64,000 bases of DNA from NCBI GenBank assembly GCA_900312665.1, contig ONZQ02000008.1:806001-870000 (forward strand), written 5' to 3'. The stretch is from Cephalotrichum gorgonifer. Its lineage: Eukaryota; Ascomycota; Sordariomycetes; Microascales; Microascaceae. Numbering within the stretch: the stretch's first letter is position 1; the number at the start of each line of letters is the position of its first letter. The notes beneath the pieces are model-generated. The model ran no database searches, had not been told where the DNA came from, and was given only the letters and a program-made list of their open reading frames with translations. The position numbers were made by a program, and so were the translations under genes. This document shows positions 1 through 12,100 of this stretch, piece by piece.

Positions 1-22
1 CTCTTCGAGGTTAAGAACTCAC

Positions 23-717
23 GTCACGCACTGGACCCTCGACTTGAGAATCTCGTCGGCGTGATCCCCGTAAACTTCCCGGACGATCTCCCGCAGACCT
101 TCAAGGGTGATATCTAAAAGGCTGCATCAGAACCACTGCGGACTGAGCGAGAAGATCGCGCGTCTCATCCTACTGCGTACCGATGTGGGCAATCAAGTTT
201 GGCTGGCCAAACGCGTAGGACTTCCCTGTAGATATGGGGAAAGATTCATGTCGTCGGCGTAGCTATCGACGTTAGACAACATACGTACGTAAAAAAGGCC
301 ATTTGACCCATTCTATTTGGCCGGGTGGATTTCGATTACCTCGTAGTCCAGCGGATGCACGTGCTTGGCCCTACAAACCTTCTTCAACAGGTCCTGGACT
401 TCTCTCATGTACACAGAGCGTACCCTGTCGTAATCGAAAAACTCGTCGTAATCTAACTCGCTGCTGAGGTCGTGGAACTCAAACCCGTTGGTATCAAGTG
501 AGAGGGTAGGACGGGCGTTCCGTGCATCCCGGACGCGGACTGGAATGGTCTCGAGGAGGAAGTTAGTCTTGGGGACGTTTCCGATAGGCACATATCGCAT
601 CCTATAAGGCTTCTCGTGATCCCACAGAGCATCCCTTTTGAGAAAGCACATCTCCGTCTCCACGGCCCGCACTTTGGAGACAGCTGTCTGGAGGCTCTTG
701 ACATTCTCTGTACCCAT
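23..717 (-). CDS. CmcJ/AsaB-like oxidoreductase, 5' part (partial, runs off left edge)
   Basis: Three exons are visible: 717-340, 262-181 and 113-23, followed by a GTGAGT donor at position 22; the rest lies outside the window. The raw reading frame seems to stop at 313, but splicing at the GTAATC donor (339) to the TAG acceptor before 262 continues the protein with LRRRHESFPISTGKSYAFGQ, a hallmark of the CmcJ/NvfI/AsaB family (GA4-desaturase-like, presumed Fe(II)/2-oxoglutarate enzymes). The next splice restores IAHIDIT, whose H-x-D is the expected start of the metal-binding facial triad. Members act in fungal secondary metabolism or on unknown small molecules; the substrate cannot be told here. 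The N-terminal region (LDTNGFEFHDLSSE, FFDYDRVRSVYMREVQDLLK) also fits the family. No other pathway genes are adjacent on the right. Confidence 0.8.
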
Positions 718-1702
718 TGTGAGCCACCTCGTAACGGCGTCGTGAAGGATCTCGGGTATTGTTGGTCATTTAGAGAGTGTGTATGAGAGTGAGGGAGTCG
801 ATCTGTAGAGCCGGCTTGATGGAAGGGAGAGAAAGAAGAGGGTGTAAGTGAAATCCATGTCAAACCCTGGCAGAGCTCTAAACTGTTATCCAGCCCTCAT
901 CCCTTCTCTTCACCCTCATCCTCAGGATCATAATCCTACCCCCCCCCCCAAAAAAAAAAAAAAAGAGTAGACAGATACAGGTCCACGTGCACATACACTT
1001 ACACTACATCGGCACTTTGGCAAAGTCGAGCCCGGAGCCTGACTGCAAAAGCGCCGAGCACAGCCTGCTCGCTATCCAAGATTGAGGCTCTAACCCAACT
1101 CATCTAAGTGGTTGTATGGCCTTGCGAGGCAAGGACGCGCCTTCCGCCCGGCGACCTTACAAGTGTGACCTGCGCGCCAGGGAACCGCTTCACGCACAGT
1201 CAACCTATTTGCGGACATCCAAATCAGGAATGTGGATGCCTACAAGTAGATTGCCTTGGCTTGGTACGGGTAGGTAGTTCCCAGTACATGATACCTACTC
1301 GTACCGCATGCATCGTGGGAATGCCGGCTCATCATGCCCAACTACTCTTTGTACGACGTGCTCAATGTCCTTGGAAATGAGGGTGAGCCTGCTATCTAAA
1401 CCACGAGGACAAAGCTAAGAGGTCAACATAACAGCACATTGACATGAAGGGTGTGATAATAGGGAGATTTTGGACGGCCACTACCCACCCCTCCATCTGA
1501 GACTCTTGGTCTAACATTAATATATCGACCCGATGCATTCGGGCACGTAAGGTGTGCTACATGGAGGCAGCCGAGTGCATTACTTGTATGATGTACGTTA
1601 ACTTGGATGGTACGACATGAATCGGGTGGATTTATTAGTCCTGTGCCACCCTCGCTCACTTTTCTGTTTGCCGGCCTCTATGCAAGTCAGGATGGCCAAA
1701 AG
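718..1702. other. Intergenic, divergent promoter region of the CmcJ-like gene and NLR-1
   Basis: This stretch holds no convincing gene. The two flanking genes diverge from it, so it should contain both promoters. A mononucleotide block of C followed by A runs lies at about 941-964. Short open frames here have no recognisable domain. Confidence 0.5.
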
Positions 1703-4700
1703 ATGAAACCCCCCTCATTTCGACAGATCGGAGAGCTTTCGTTCAACGTCGCCGATGGCGTCTTGATCCAGTGGGTGGCTTTGACTGACGCTCTCCTTCT
1801 CGAATCCTTCGCTTACCCTTTAAAACTAGGATCATTGCAATCCCAAGCTGCGGGTTTCCCCAAGTCGAACATTGGGGTATAACGGAGCTGCTGGCTAAAG
1901 TCCTCAAAGAGACAGGGCCTGTGAGGAAGGTGTCAATCTCGTCCTACGATTATAGCGAAAAGATCGAGAACGCCCGGTCGTGGGGGGAATTTGTGGCAAT
2001 TGGAAACGACCTTCTGGATTCGCTGCTCAAAGGAATCCATCTCTTTCAAGTGGGTAAAATCCCAACCTTGGGCCCAAATCCAAATCGAAATCGTGCTCTT
2101 GGAGTGCAGAGACTGAGCATCACTCTCCCTGCTGTCCAGGACAGCCGGATAGTCTTTTTTTGTCACAGCCTAGGCGGCCTCCTCCTGAAAAAGGTATGTA
2201 CGTCAACACGGACATGAAGCCTACAAACGGCCGTCATGCGCGAGCGGTAGCCACTGAATACAACGCCGTGTAATTAGGCTCTCAGCTACGCTTGTGCCAG
2301 GAAGGAATATTTCCAGCCTGTCCTGGACAGCGTGCTGGGCATCGTTTTCCTCGGGACACCGCACAACGCCGCAAACGACGATGACAATAGAACCTGGGAG
2401 AGATACATGACCATAGCTCGATCCTCCCTTGCGAGAAAGGGCAATTTGAAGGCGTTCTCTCCCCCAGCAGCGCCGGGGGGCGATACATATCAGATTTGCC
2501 ATCTAGCGATCCAGTTCGAGACCGACGGACTCCGGGTCCCCGTCCTGTCCGTGTACGACGGGAAAGAAACAAAGGTCGGGCGGAGCCGCGCTCTCAAGGC
2601 CAAGTCGATTTTGGTAAGTAAGAACCAGTGAGACGAGACATTGACCGTGAACGGCGGTGGGGAGTATTACATGTACTAATATTCGGTGCTCCTTCCACAT
2701 TCCTTCATGCTTCCTTCCCTGGAGGAAGCAGGGTTGCTCTTGAGGGCTCGCCCAATGACAGGACAGGTCACACCCATTTCCCCATCATTCTACCACTACT
2801 CACCACCCATCTACCTATCCGGGGAAGGCTCGACCAACCCGTTCACGACCGAGCGGGTCCGTCCCGGGGCGGGCCGGCCGGGTCTCTCGATTATGGTTGG
2901 ATGCCATTGGAGCTAACCATTAGTTTCCCTTAGCTTGTGGATGAGCATCTCTCAAAAACGTCACTTCACGGTGAAGAGCTGTGCCAGTCAGAGTTCGCGC
3001 ACGCGGATCTGTGCCGACTCAAGATGTTGAAACCAGCCGACCGGCTCTTTCGTTTTCTTCAGCGGCTGTTCCGATCGGCGAAGGGTAAATATACCACAAA
3101 ATCCCAGCCAGCGGAAGTCTGCTTGCCAGAGCCTAGCTGATGCAGTTGTACTCGGTACTTCTATTAGGGAGCGAGCCCGGGACTACGGGTACGAGTACTC
3201 GGGCCGCAGCTAGCGGAACCGCCCCGGATGCTTCCGTCGCACTTCCTACACCGCGACCCGAAACGCGGACCAGGCACCCTGATGGAGGCTCCTCGAGCCC
3301 TTCTTTTTCAAGTTTTTCTCATTTATTGCGTAAGGCATACCGTCCATTTCAAGATGGTAGGTAGTCATTGTTGCCGCTAAACTTGGGACTATATAGAATA
3401 TTCGTTCCCGCCCGCTTTTGACACCCTCGGTCTATCGGAGCGGCCAGAGCCTACTTCACTCTCTAAGCAGGATGGGCAGTTGCCGGCTCGTATCCTGCCG
3501 AGGTATACTCCCAATCCCGACTTCTTCGGCCGTGAGCGCGAGATGCAAGAGCTAGAGAGCCATCTAGCCCCGAAAGATCGCCCTCGAGCCATCGCACCCC
3601 AGCAGTATGCCGTATGCGGCATGGGCGGGGTGGGGAAGACCGAGCTCGTCGTCGAGTGGTTCTACCGCCATACGGACCGGTTCAAAGCCGCCTTCTGGGT
3701 CGATGCTGCCGAGCCGTCCCAACTGGCGTCGAATTATTCCAGAATCGCCTCGACGCTCATGATCCAGCCACCGGGGCAGACGGATGATTTGGTGGCCAAT
3801 CGAGAAATAGCCAAGGCGTGGTTTGCTAATGCGACAGTGCCGTGGCTAGTAGTCTTTGACAACGCGGACAGCATCGTATTTCTAGCCGACTATTGGCCCT
3901 GCGGCCCGACCGGCTCGGTCCTAGTGACGAGTAGAGATCCTCTCGCGAAAACCATCAGATCGTTCACAATGCCCGGACTCGACTTGGAGCCGTTCCCCGA
4001 GGACGAAGCCTCCGAGTTCGTCCGAAGAGTTACGAACTGTGACCCTACCGAGACGGAACGCCAAGCCTCTATCGAAATGGCCCGCGAGTTGGGCTGCCTG
4101 CCCCTCGCCATCATACACATGGCCGGGGTCATCCGGCGGCGTCACTGGTCGTTGCAAGAGTTCATGGAGAACTATCAAGCTCGATACCAGAGTTTTCGGA
4201 AGGCGCCAAACAACTCACAGCTTAGACGCTATGGGAGTAATCTTGCGACAGCATGGAAATTCGATGATTTGGACGTCGACTCGCTGCGACTCCTCCGGCT
4301 GTTGTCCATGCTGAGTCCCGACCGGATAGGGGAAGGCCTCCTACACAGGCGGCCCCGTGATGACGGACTGGGATATGCCGGGCTTTTCAGCGACGAGGAT
4401 CAATTTGAGGATGCCAAAGGCGTGCTGCTCTCGTCTTCCGTGATCAAGAGGCACAAGATCAGGCGGGAGTTGTCGATCCACAGAGTTATCGCACAGGAGG
4501 TCCGGGCGTGCATGTCCGCGGATGCTTTGTACGACAGCTTCTGCATCGCAGTAGCCATCATATGTGAGGCCTGGCCGTTCAATCACGCTCTGGAGAAGAG
4601 ACACTCGACAAGTCGATGGTCGAAATGCGAAGAGATATTCCCACACCTTGAACATATTCATAAGCTCTATGGCATTTATCGAGCAGACTGGACTGACAGC

Positions 4701-5969
4701 AAGTGCAGTATAGAGCTGGTAAGGCTGTTTCAAGAGGGAGGAGCGTAAGTGACTGCACTCCCCCCGGCGAGATTATGGCGGAGATGGAGAGGAGTAGTTC
4801 CGTCGCTGACCGGATAGATATCTCCACGAGCGTGGCTTTTCGTTCCGCGGCAAGCCTTACCTAGAGCTTGCGTTGGAACTGTACGGGAAGGCCGCTCAAA
4901 AGTCAACCGACCACACGGAGGTACTGAGTGACATATACTACACGCTCGGAGCGGTCGCAAATGAGATCAACGACGGTCCGGGATGCCTTCACAATAACAT
5001 CATACTACTGGAGATGCGGCGAGGCATCTCGGCTGAACGAGGCAAGCCCGATGTAAGGCTGGCAGCGGCGCACAGTCAGATCGGGATTGCCTATATGATG
5101 ACCGGCAAACTCGCGCTGGCAACGGAGTATTTCAAGCAGAGTATAGAGATATTCAAAAGCCTCGACGAATTCCATGTCGACATGCTCGGCTTTCCGGCCG
5201 CAAACCTGGGGCTTTCGTACTGGATGCAAGGTCAACTTGACGAAGCTGAGGAGATATTTGCCAACGCGTTAGGCGATAGAGAGAAAGAATACGGAAAGAT
5301 GGACAAGGTTTCGTACAAGTGAGGCGTGCCCCAATAAGAGAGAGAAGGGGGCCCCATGGGCTCATCAACCTACAATGACTAAATTTTAGTTTATAGAACC
5401 GGGCGAATACTGCACGGATACGGCAATGTCAAGGCCAGCAAGGCGGAGGCTGCGAGGTTGGCAGGAGATGCTGAGAGGTACAAATTACTGATGGGAGAAA
5501 GCCAGACGCTCCACGAAGCAGCGTTGGCGCAGTTCGAATCCACGCTAGGGGGGTATCATCATAGGGTTGCGGACATGTGCCACAAAATTGCCGGCCACCG
5601 CATCATGGATGGGGACGACCAAGCCGCCCAGTGAGTTCTCCTGCCCCGCCCCCTTTCCCTTTCTGACCGGTGATAGTCATCCGTTTAATTTGTAATTAAC
5701 TGGTTGCCGGCGGGTTACTCGCTTTCAGATCTTTCCTCGACCGCGCCCTGCGCATATGGGGGAGTAAGCCGTGGTATAAGAACCAGGTTGCCCGGACCTC
5801 TTTCCTTAAAGGAAGCCATCTACTGCAAATGGCGGGCGGGAACGTTGAGCAGGGCCGGCAATGGATCAATAGAGCGCGGGCTCTACGGAAAGAGATTGCA
5901 AACGACGAGGAACAGCGCGAGTTGACTGAATCGGACTACGATGAACTCGTAGTCTTTTGGTCGCGATGA
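1703..5969 (+). CDS. NLR-1: alpha/beta hydrolase - NB-ARC - TPR STAND protein
   Basis: Ten exons keep phase throughout: 1703-1770, 1830-2049, 2140-2193, 2278-2613, 2934-3084, 3168-3356, 3397-4744, 4818-5318, 5397-5630 and 5729-5969, giving about 1113 residues. Residues about 24-230 look like a serine alpha/beta hydrolase: IIAIPSCG near the start, nucleophile elbow FFCHSLGGLLLK (Ser about 106) and GIVFLGTPHN. The NB-ARC follows, with Walker A CGMGGVGKTEL (about residue 419), Walker B WLVVFDNADS, VLVTSRDP and a GLPL-like GCLPLAII. After about residue 790 there are helical TPR-type repeats (AAAHSQIGIAYMMTGKLALA, AANLGLSYWMQGQLDEAEEI) and a terminal helical tail. This is the architecture of fungal NLR-like proteins with a SesB-type effector domain, thought to sense non-self and trigger a response, probably cytosolic. 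Start: the ATG at 1703 joins in phase through a 59-bp intron. The 40-bp intron at 3357-3396 is the weakest join. Confidence 0.85.
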
Positions 5970-7184
5970 AAGTTTCATGTAAATCGCCATGTTGCGAAAT
6001 TGGGCTAGGGACTTCTTTTAGTGTATCACGGGCAAGGCCGATGTAGGTGTTTGCGGACTACAGGATACGGGTAACTTGGAGGCGGCCGTCGTATTATAAA
6101 ATCGGGGACATTTCTGGTGTAGGAAATAACGCAGGCTACGAGATTGAACGGGTGTTGCAAGGCAGCTTGGGCTATTGAGACATTTTTTGACGAGCATTTT
6201 GCTTCCGGATTTAAGGGTTCCAGGCTAAACCCCCCCCCCCCGCTTTTCCTTTTCTCCCTTCTTTCCCTTGGTATGTAAGAAAGACCCCTCCCGGGGAAAA
6301 CTACGTAAGGCATATTCTAGATTGATCCCGGAAGTGGTCATAGAAAGAATGTCACACCCCACTAGACCGAGGACTTGGTAAGTGAGTAGGAAGCACTTAG
6401 ATCCAAGACTTGGTTCTCGACTACGAACTGTTTGCGGAAATATCGGGAACGGCCCCGCAATTTCACCGGGACCGGTCCCGTGAGGGCAAACCCCGGGTTC
6501 ACGAGAACTTTCAACTTTCCCGCTCACTGAGTCTGTGATATTAGCCGCACGAGACTAATCAGACTGAGAGGATCTGACTTGTTCCGTAGACGTAGATCTC
6601 GCCGAGGTAGGCGGATGGCGCAGAGCTTCTCGTCGCCGAGTTCCGACTAACATAACATAACGAGACGGCGGTCGGTGAGGTGGATCGCGAGGGTCAGTTA
6701 ACTAACTATTTCCTCTCCTCCGTGAGATGAAGCGCATGCGGATTCTAGAGGGCTAGCCATTCCATCTCGATTTCCCAGCGGAGCGATCTGCCTCATCGCA
6801 CATCTTTGCCCCAGCAGGAACAAACTCTTCATAACGGACTTACATGGCAAGGGGATATAGGGCCGCTGAGTCATCATCGCAGGGCTAAGGCGGAAAATGG
6901 CGAGAGCAGTGGTACATTAACCGCAAGGGCGCCATACAACTGACCACAGTTGTCAGGACCTACGTTACATAATCCGATGTTTCCATCTGCAACTAAGCTT
7001 GTGAGGCTGCCATGCGACACGCACACAAGCTAGAAGGCTGAAGCTCCCAGCAACAACCCAACACAACCGCTCCATCGATCCTACCCATCAATTCCGATCG
7101 CCATTCCCACCATCTAGTCCCGCCCTAGATCCAGCGACCCGTACCCCCCTCAGAAGTCCATCTACACCGCCGAACACGTGCACC
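5970..7184. other. Intergenic region upstream of RPN6
   Basis: There is no supported gene. It includes the NLR-1 3' flank, a C10 tract near 6231, and the RPN6 promoter at its right end. Minus-strand open frames at 6026-6527 are low-complexity and show no domain. Confidence 0.5.
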
Positions 7185-8610
7185 ATGGCACAAGGCGACT
7201 CGCAAAGGGTGGAGCAGGCAGAGAAGCTTCGCAAGGAGGACCCTGCGAAGGCCGAGGAGCTCCTACGCGACATCCTCTCCCAGCCGCCGTCCGAAAACTC
7301 GGATGCCGCCATCAAGGAGTACGAGACGGCGCTCATATATCTGGGGGAGCTCTACAGAGACCAGAAGTGCGTAGGACTGGGAGGAGAATCCCCGGCCCTC
7401 TAAGCTGTAGTGGGTGCTGATACGCTACAGGAACACGGCGAAGCTCGTGGAGCTGATCACCACGAGCCGGACAGTGCTCTCATCCTTCGCCAAGGCGAAA
7501 ACCGCGAAACTTGGTATGGCTGCTCCGTTAAAGCTTCTTCGCCCCAGCCTTGCCGTCCGTTTCTCGGCTCCGTGCTAACTCTGCGCCCCTCCCTCTCCCA
7601 CAGTGAAGCAACTCCTCGACCTCTTCCACAGTATCCCCGATTCTATCGACACTCAGGTGGCCGTCACCAAGTCCTGCATAGAGTGGGCCAAGTCTGAGCG
7701 CCGCAGCTTCCTCCGCCAGAACCTCGAGACCCGCCTCGTGACGCTCCACATCGCCAGGCAGTCGTACTACGAGGCGCTCACCCTCATCAACAGCCTCCTC
7801 CGCGAACTCAAGCGCCTCGACGACAAGCTCGTCCTCGTAGAGGTGCAGCTCCTCGAGTCCCGCGTCTACCACGCCCTCGGCAACATCCCCAAGGCCCGCG
7901 CCGCCCTCACGTCGGCCCGCACCAGCGCGGCGTCCGTCTACACCCCTCCCCGTCTCCAGGCCGATCTCGACATGCAGAGCGGCATGCTCCACGCCGAGGA
8001 CAAGGACTTCAACACGGCCTACTCGTACTTCATCGAGGCCCTCGACGGCTACCACACCCAGGAGGAGCCTGCCAAGGCCACTGCCGCGCTGCAGTACATG
8101 CTCCTCTGTAAGATCATGCTCAACCTCGCCGAGGACGTCAACACCCTCCTGCAGTCCAAGCAGGCCCTGAAGTATGCGGGCCAGAACCTCGAGGCCATGA
8201 AGTCCATCGCCCGCGCCCACTCCAACCGCTCCCTCGAGGAGTACGAGCGCGCCCTCGCCGCCTACCGCTACGAGCTCGGCAGCGACGCCTTCATCCGCAA
8301 CCACCTCCGCCGCCTCTACGACGCCATGCTGGAGCAGAACCTCATCAAGGTCATCGAGCCCTTCTCGCGCGTCGAGATCGACCACGTCGCCAAGATCGTC
8401 GGCCTCGACACCCTGCAGGTCGAGCGGAAGCTGAGCCAGATGATCCTCGACAAGGTCATCATCGGCGTGCTAGACCAGGGCGCGGGCTGCCTGATCGTCT
8501 ACGACGAGACCGAGAGGGACGAGGGGTACGACGCCGCGCTGGCGACGATTGAGAAGCTGGGCAGCGTCGTAGATGTGCTGTACACGAATCAGGCTTCGAT
8601 GCTGGACTAG
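7185..8610 (+). CDS. RPN6: 26S proteasome regulatory subunit RPN6 (PSMD11)
   Basis: Three exons, 7185-7366, 7431-7513 and 7604-8610, give 423 residues, the usual length for fungal Rpn6. The protein is a helical (TPR-like) solenoid followed by a C-terminal PCI domain; recognised stretches include IEWAKSERRSFLRQNLETRL, YEALTLINSLLRELKRLDDK and, in the winged-helix part, VEIDHVAKIVGLDTLQVERK. Rpn6 is a lid subunit that bridges the 19S lid to the 20S core and stabilises the 26S proteasome in nucleus and cytosol. The start is the ATG in CACCATGGC at 7185. Both introns are short (64 and 90 bp) with GTGCGT and GTATGG donors. Third-position G/C is very high, which produces a long false open frame on the opposite strand. 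Confidence 0.96.
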
Positions 8611-9142
8611 ATTCCGGGGGGCCAGTAGGGGGAGGAAGGGAGGGGGCGACGGTGTATGGGGGGAGTTTTGTGTAATATTACGTAGATGGGAATAACAGCT
8701 ATACAATGACACTACCTGTACAGTGGCCGATTGCACCTGGATTGAAGGTTAGCGTTTATTAGTATGCATCAGGACCTTCACCACGGCCTATGATACTACT
8801 GACACCTTCACGCGTTAAACTTAGGCAGACTCTATGATGGAATCGTTCACATGAAAATTCAAATATCCCCAAGACTCCCTAAGCGATGCAAAGTGCTATG
8901 CTGAACCCGGCACTCCGAAAAAAAAGCAACAGAAAACACAAGACCAGCTCCCAACACCCCGAGCCCGAGACTAAAGACCGGACGAAACTGCAAAAACGTA
9001 AACCCCACAATCAACGGATGAGTCCCACAAGAGTAACGCTTCCACTTCCCCCATAAAGGGATTCCGACCACCACCACCACCACCGCCGAAACGTTAATCA
9101 ACACAGGCGCACAGGCTTATCCATCATCGTCATCATCATACA
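8611..9142. other. Convergent 3' flanks of RPN6 and the AT-hook gene
   Basis: Both neighbouring genes end here. I see only 3' untranslated sequence, a G-rich stretch after the RPN6 stop, and a CAC/CCA trinucleotide run near 9068-9088. No gene is supported. Confidence 0.5.
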
Positions 9143-12100
9143 CTAACGTCCAAGTCCCCTCGCCTCCTCCCCCGCAATGAGCGAAAAGAGCCTCTTGGCA
9201 AGGACCCTCTCCTCCCACCCGCCGACCTCGGCCCTGAAAGCGTCGACGATGTCCAGGTGCCACGCCTCGAGCCTCATGCTCTCCCTGCCGCCCGTGGTCG
9301 CCACCGTCCCCAGCAGGTCCTTGGATCCCGTCACGTAGCCCTCTGCCTCGAGGTCGAACGGGAAGGGACCCCTGCGGCGGAGCTGGAGCAGCATGTCGAG
9401 GAGGTGCCAGTGGTCCTTGCTCCATATCTTCTGGGACAGCTGCTCGGGGATGCGCTGCTGCTGCTGCTGCGCCCGAGCCGCCGCCTTCTTAGGCGGGGAG
9501 GAGGCCTCCGACATCGAGACCTCCGAGGGGCTGTTCTCCTTGTCCTCGTCGTAGAACATGACCGGCGCCCGCGTGGCCGGCTTGAGCTGTACCGTCGGCG
9601 CGATGCTCCTCCCCTGGCTTGCGAACCGCGCCTGGGCCTGCTGGGGCGCCGGCTTGGGCTGGACAGACGACCTGGGTTGGACCATCGGCGTGGGTTGGGA
9701 TGTGGGTTTCAGCTGGATCGTGGGCCCCAGCTGGACAGTGGGTTTTAGCTGAACTGGGGGTCTAGCCTGAACGGTAGGCTTGGCTTGAGCTGTAGGCTTC
9801 AGCTGGATCCTCGGTGCACTACCCTTCCCCTGGCTGCTCGCCGCTCGCGCCTGCGCCTGCTGCAGCGGCGACATAGTGCTACTCGCGAATTCCACCACGC
9901 GGCCAGGCGTGCGCGGCTTCAGAGGCGATCGCAGACAGGACTTGGTAGGCGACATTATCCGGTGAGTGGGGCGCGACACGACCGGCGCCCTCTCGGACCG
10001 GGGAGCGTCCGGCGACTGCTCCAGCGACGCTGACGTCTCCACCTGCCACCGCTCGATGTCGTCCCTGCTAAGTTGCATCTGGGGCGGGGTAGGGACAACG
10101 GCCGAGCGCGCCGACGACGGGGGGGCGAAGAGGCTCTGATTTCCCTGTCCGCGGCGCGGCGTGAAGTTCTTCTTCTGCTCCACGACCGGGAGCTCGATCC
10201 TCTCGGGCGTGGACGGGGCCGGCGGCTGCTGTTCCGCGACGCTGGTACCGAGGGAGGTCGACGGCGCCGCGCGTGGCTCCGCGACGCTCGTCGCGGCAGA
10301 CGTCGACGGGCCGGATGAGAAGAGTCGATTGCGCCGGGCGGGACTGGGCTGGAAGTCCTTCTGAGGAACTGGAGGGAACATCGAGTTCGAGGGAAGAGCG
10401 GGCGCGGGTGCAGGCGCGGGAGCTGCCACGCTCCTCTCCGTATGATTTCCCGCGACAGGCAGGGGCGGCAGAACCGCCGGCGACGAGAAGAATTTGGACA
10501 GATCGACACCTCCCGTGAATCCCGGCTTCGCCGCAGAGCTGGCCTGGACCACACTGGCCTCCTTGTTCTGCTGGGATAGGAGAGAATACTCCTCCAATTG
10601 GCTCTGGTCCCCTCGAGCGGGCGTCGCCACCTTCGCCGCCAGGGCCGTCCGGCCGTTCCGCCTCCAGGTATCGGGGATCAAGGTGCGTCGTGCCTGTCGC
10701 TGAGCAGGCCCTGCGCCGAAAGACTGCTGGCGTGGCTGATTTGGGGTTGGGCGCTGTGCCTCCGCAACCCAGATGTCTTCCTCCTCTTCACTCGCATCGC
10801 CGGTCTCTTCCACTTCAGCGGCGTTATTGCGGGCGGCGAGCGATCCGAAGTTGGCTCCCATGCTGGAGGATCGAGAGGCGGCAGCGGTGTTGGTTGCCAT
10901 AGGAGCCGGAACAGTGTCCTCGGCGATCCAGCTCATCTCATCGACATCGTCGAAAGTAGCTCGTGTCGTGTCGAAGTTGGAAGCAGGTTGGCTTGCGCGC
11001 CGAGTCTCGAGCTGCCTCGCGCTCTCATCCAGTGCCCTCAGGAACGAAGCCTGACCATGACTAATGCGGCTCGGCCCGAAGGGGTCGTCGTTGGAAGGTG
11101 GCATCTCAGACTGATACGCGGAGGGCGGAGCAGCGGGGGTCTGTTCGGTTCGATGCGAGGGCTGCGCTGAACCTAGACGGGGAGTCGGGTTTCCCGACGC
11201 CTTGAATGGGCTCCTTAGAGCATTCCTAGGGCCCACCGGCGAGGAGTGGTCTGAGGTAACACTTTGCAGCGCAAGACCAGCTCGAACAATGGGCGATAGC
11301 GCGGGACGACGCTCCTGCTCTGGGGCCGGCACCGTTCGAGCATTTGCGTCCGGGAGGGCCGGGAGGTGAGGCGAAGAATTAGGTCCGGTGGGTGTGACTT
11401 TACCCTGCACGGAAGGTCGCGCCGAGAGGAATTGTTGCTGGGACCGGATCGCATTTGTAGGGGAAGAAGCAAGCTGCGAGTGCACAGATGCGCCAGCCGA
11501 GGCCACAACAGACTGCTCTGCCGGCTTAAGATCCGCGTCGCCATCTGAGCTACGGGGAGACGGTGTCTCGTCGGGAGTCAGCAGACGGCTAGCATCAGAC
11601 CGGATGGTATCCAAAGCTCCGCTCACAGGTACAACCTCCTTAACTTGTTCCTCGGGCTGTGGCGCAATAAAAGGCGACTGGTTTGACAATGGCATTTCGA
11701 CGCGCTGGGGACGGTGCGGGGTGGCAGCTTCAAGAATCTCCTCGGGAACTGCAGAGAAGGAGTCCTCATACAGGTTGGACTCGTCCGCGGGGTTCACAGA
11801 GCTACGTCTCGACGAAGGACGCGACGGAGAAAATCTGGCTTGCGAGGGTGAGTCCCCGGCAAGGGACTGCTCCCTTTGCATGGCCTTGAAAGTGAGCAGC
11901 TGCCGGCTGAGAGGGAGGGGCTTGATTCTCCGGGGGCTCCCAGCCCACCTGGGTGATGCATCCGATTGAGCCGGAGAACGTTCGGGCTGGTCTTCGGTAG
12001 GAGGCTGTTGGTGTTGGCTTGCTCGCATGTCGAATTGGGCAGCCGGCAACTCAGGGGAATAATTCCGAGAATGCTCGGGCAGCTCCTCAACATCCTCATC

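Noticed and set aside
5525..5545. GTTCGAATCC, resembling a tRNA B box
   Set aside because: It lies inside coding exon 9 of NLR-1 and no cloverleaf can be drawn.
7528..8385. 285-codon minus-strand open frame opposite RPN6
   Set aside because: It mirrors the RPN6 coding frame; strong G/C bias at third positions keeps the antisense frame free of stops, and the protein is Val/Glu/Gly-rich with no domain.
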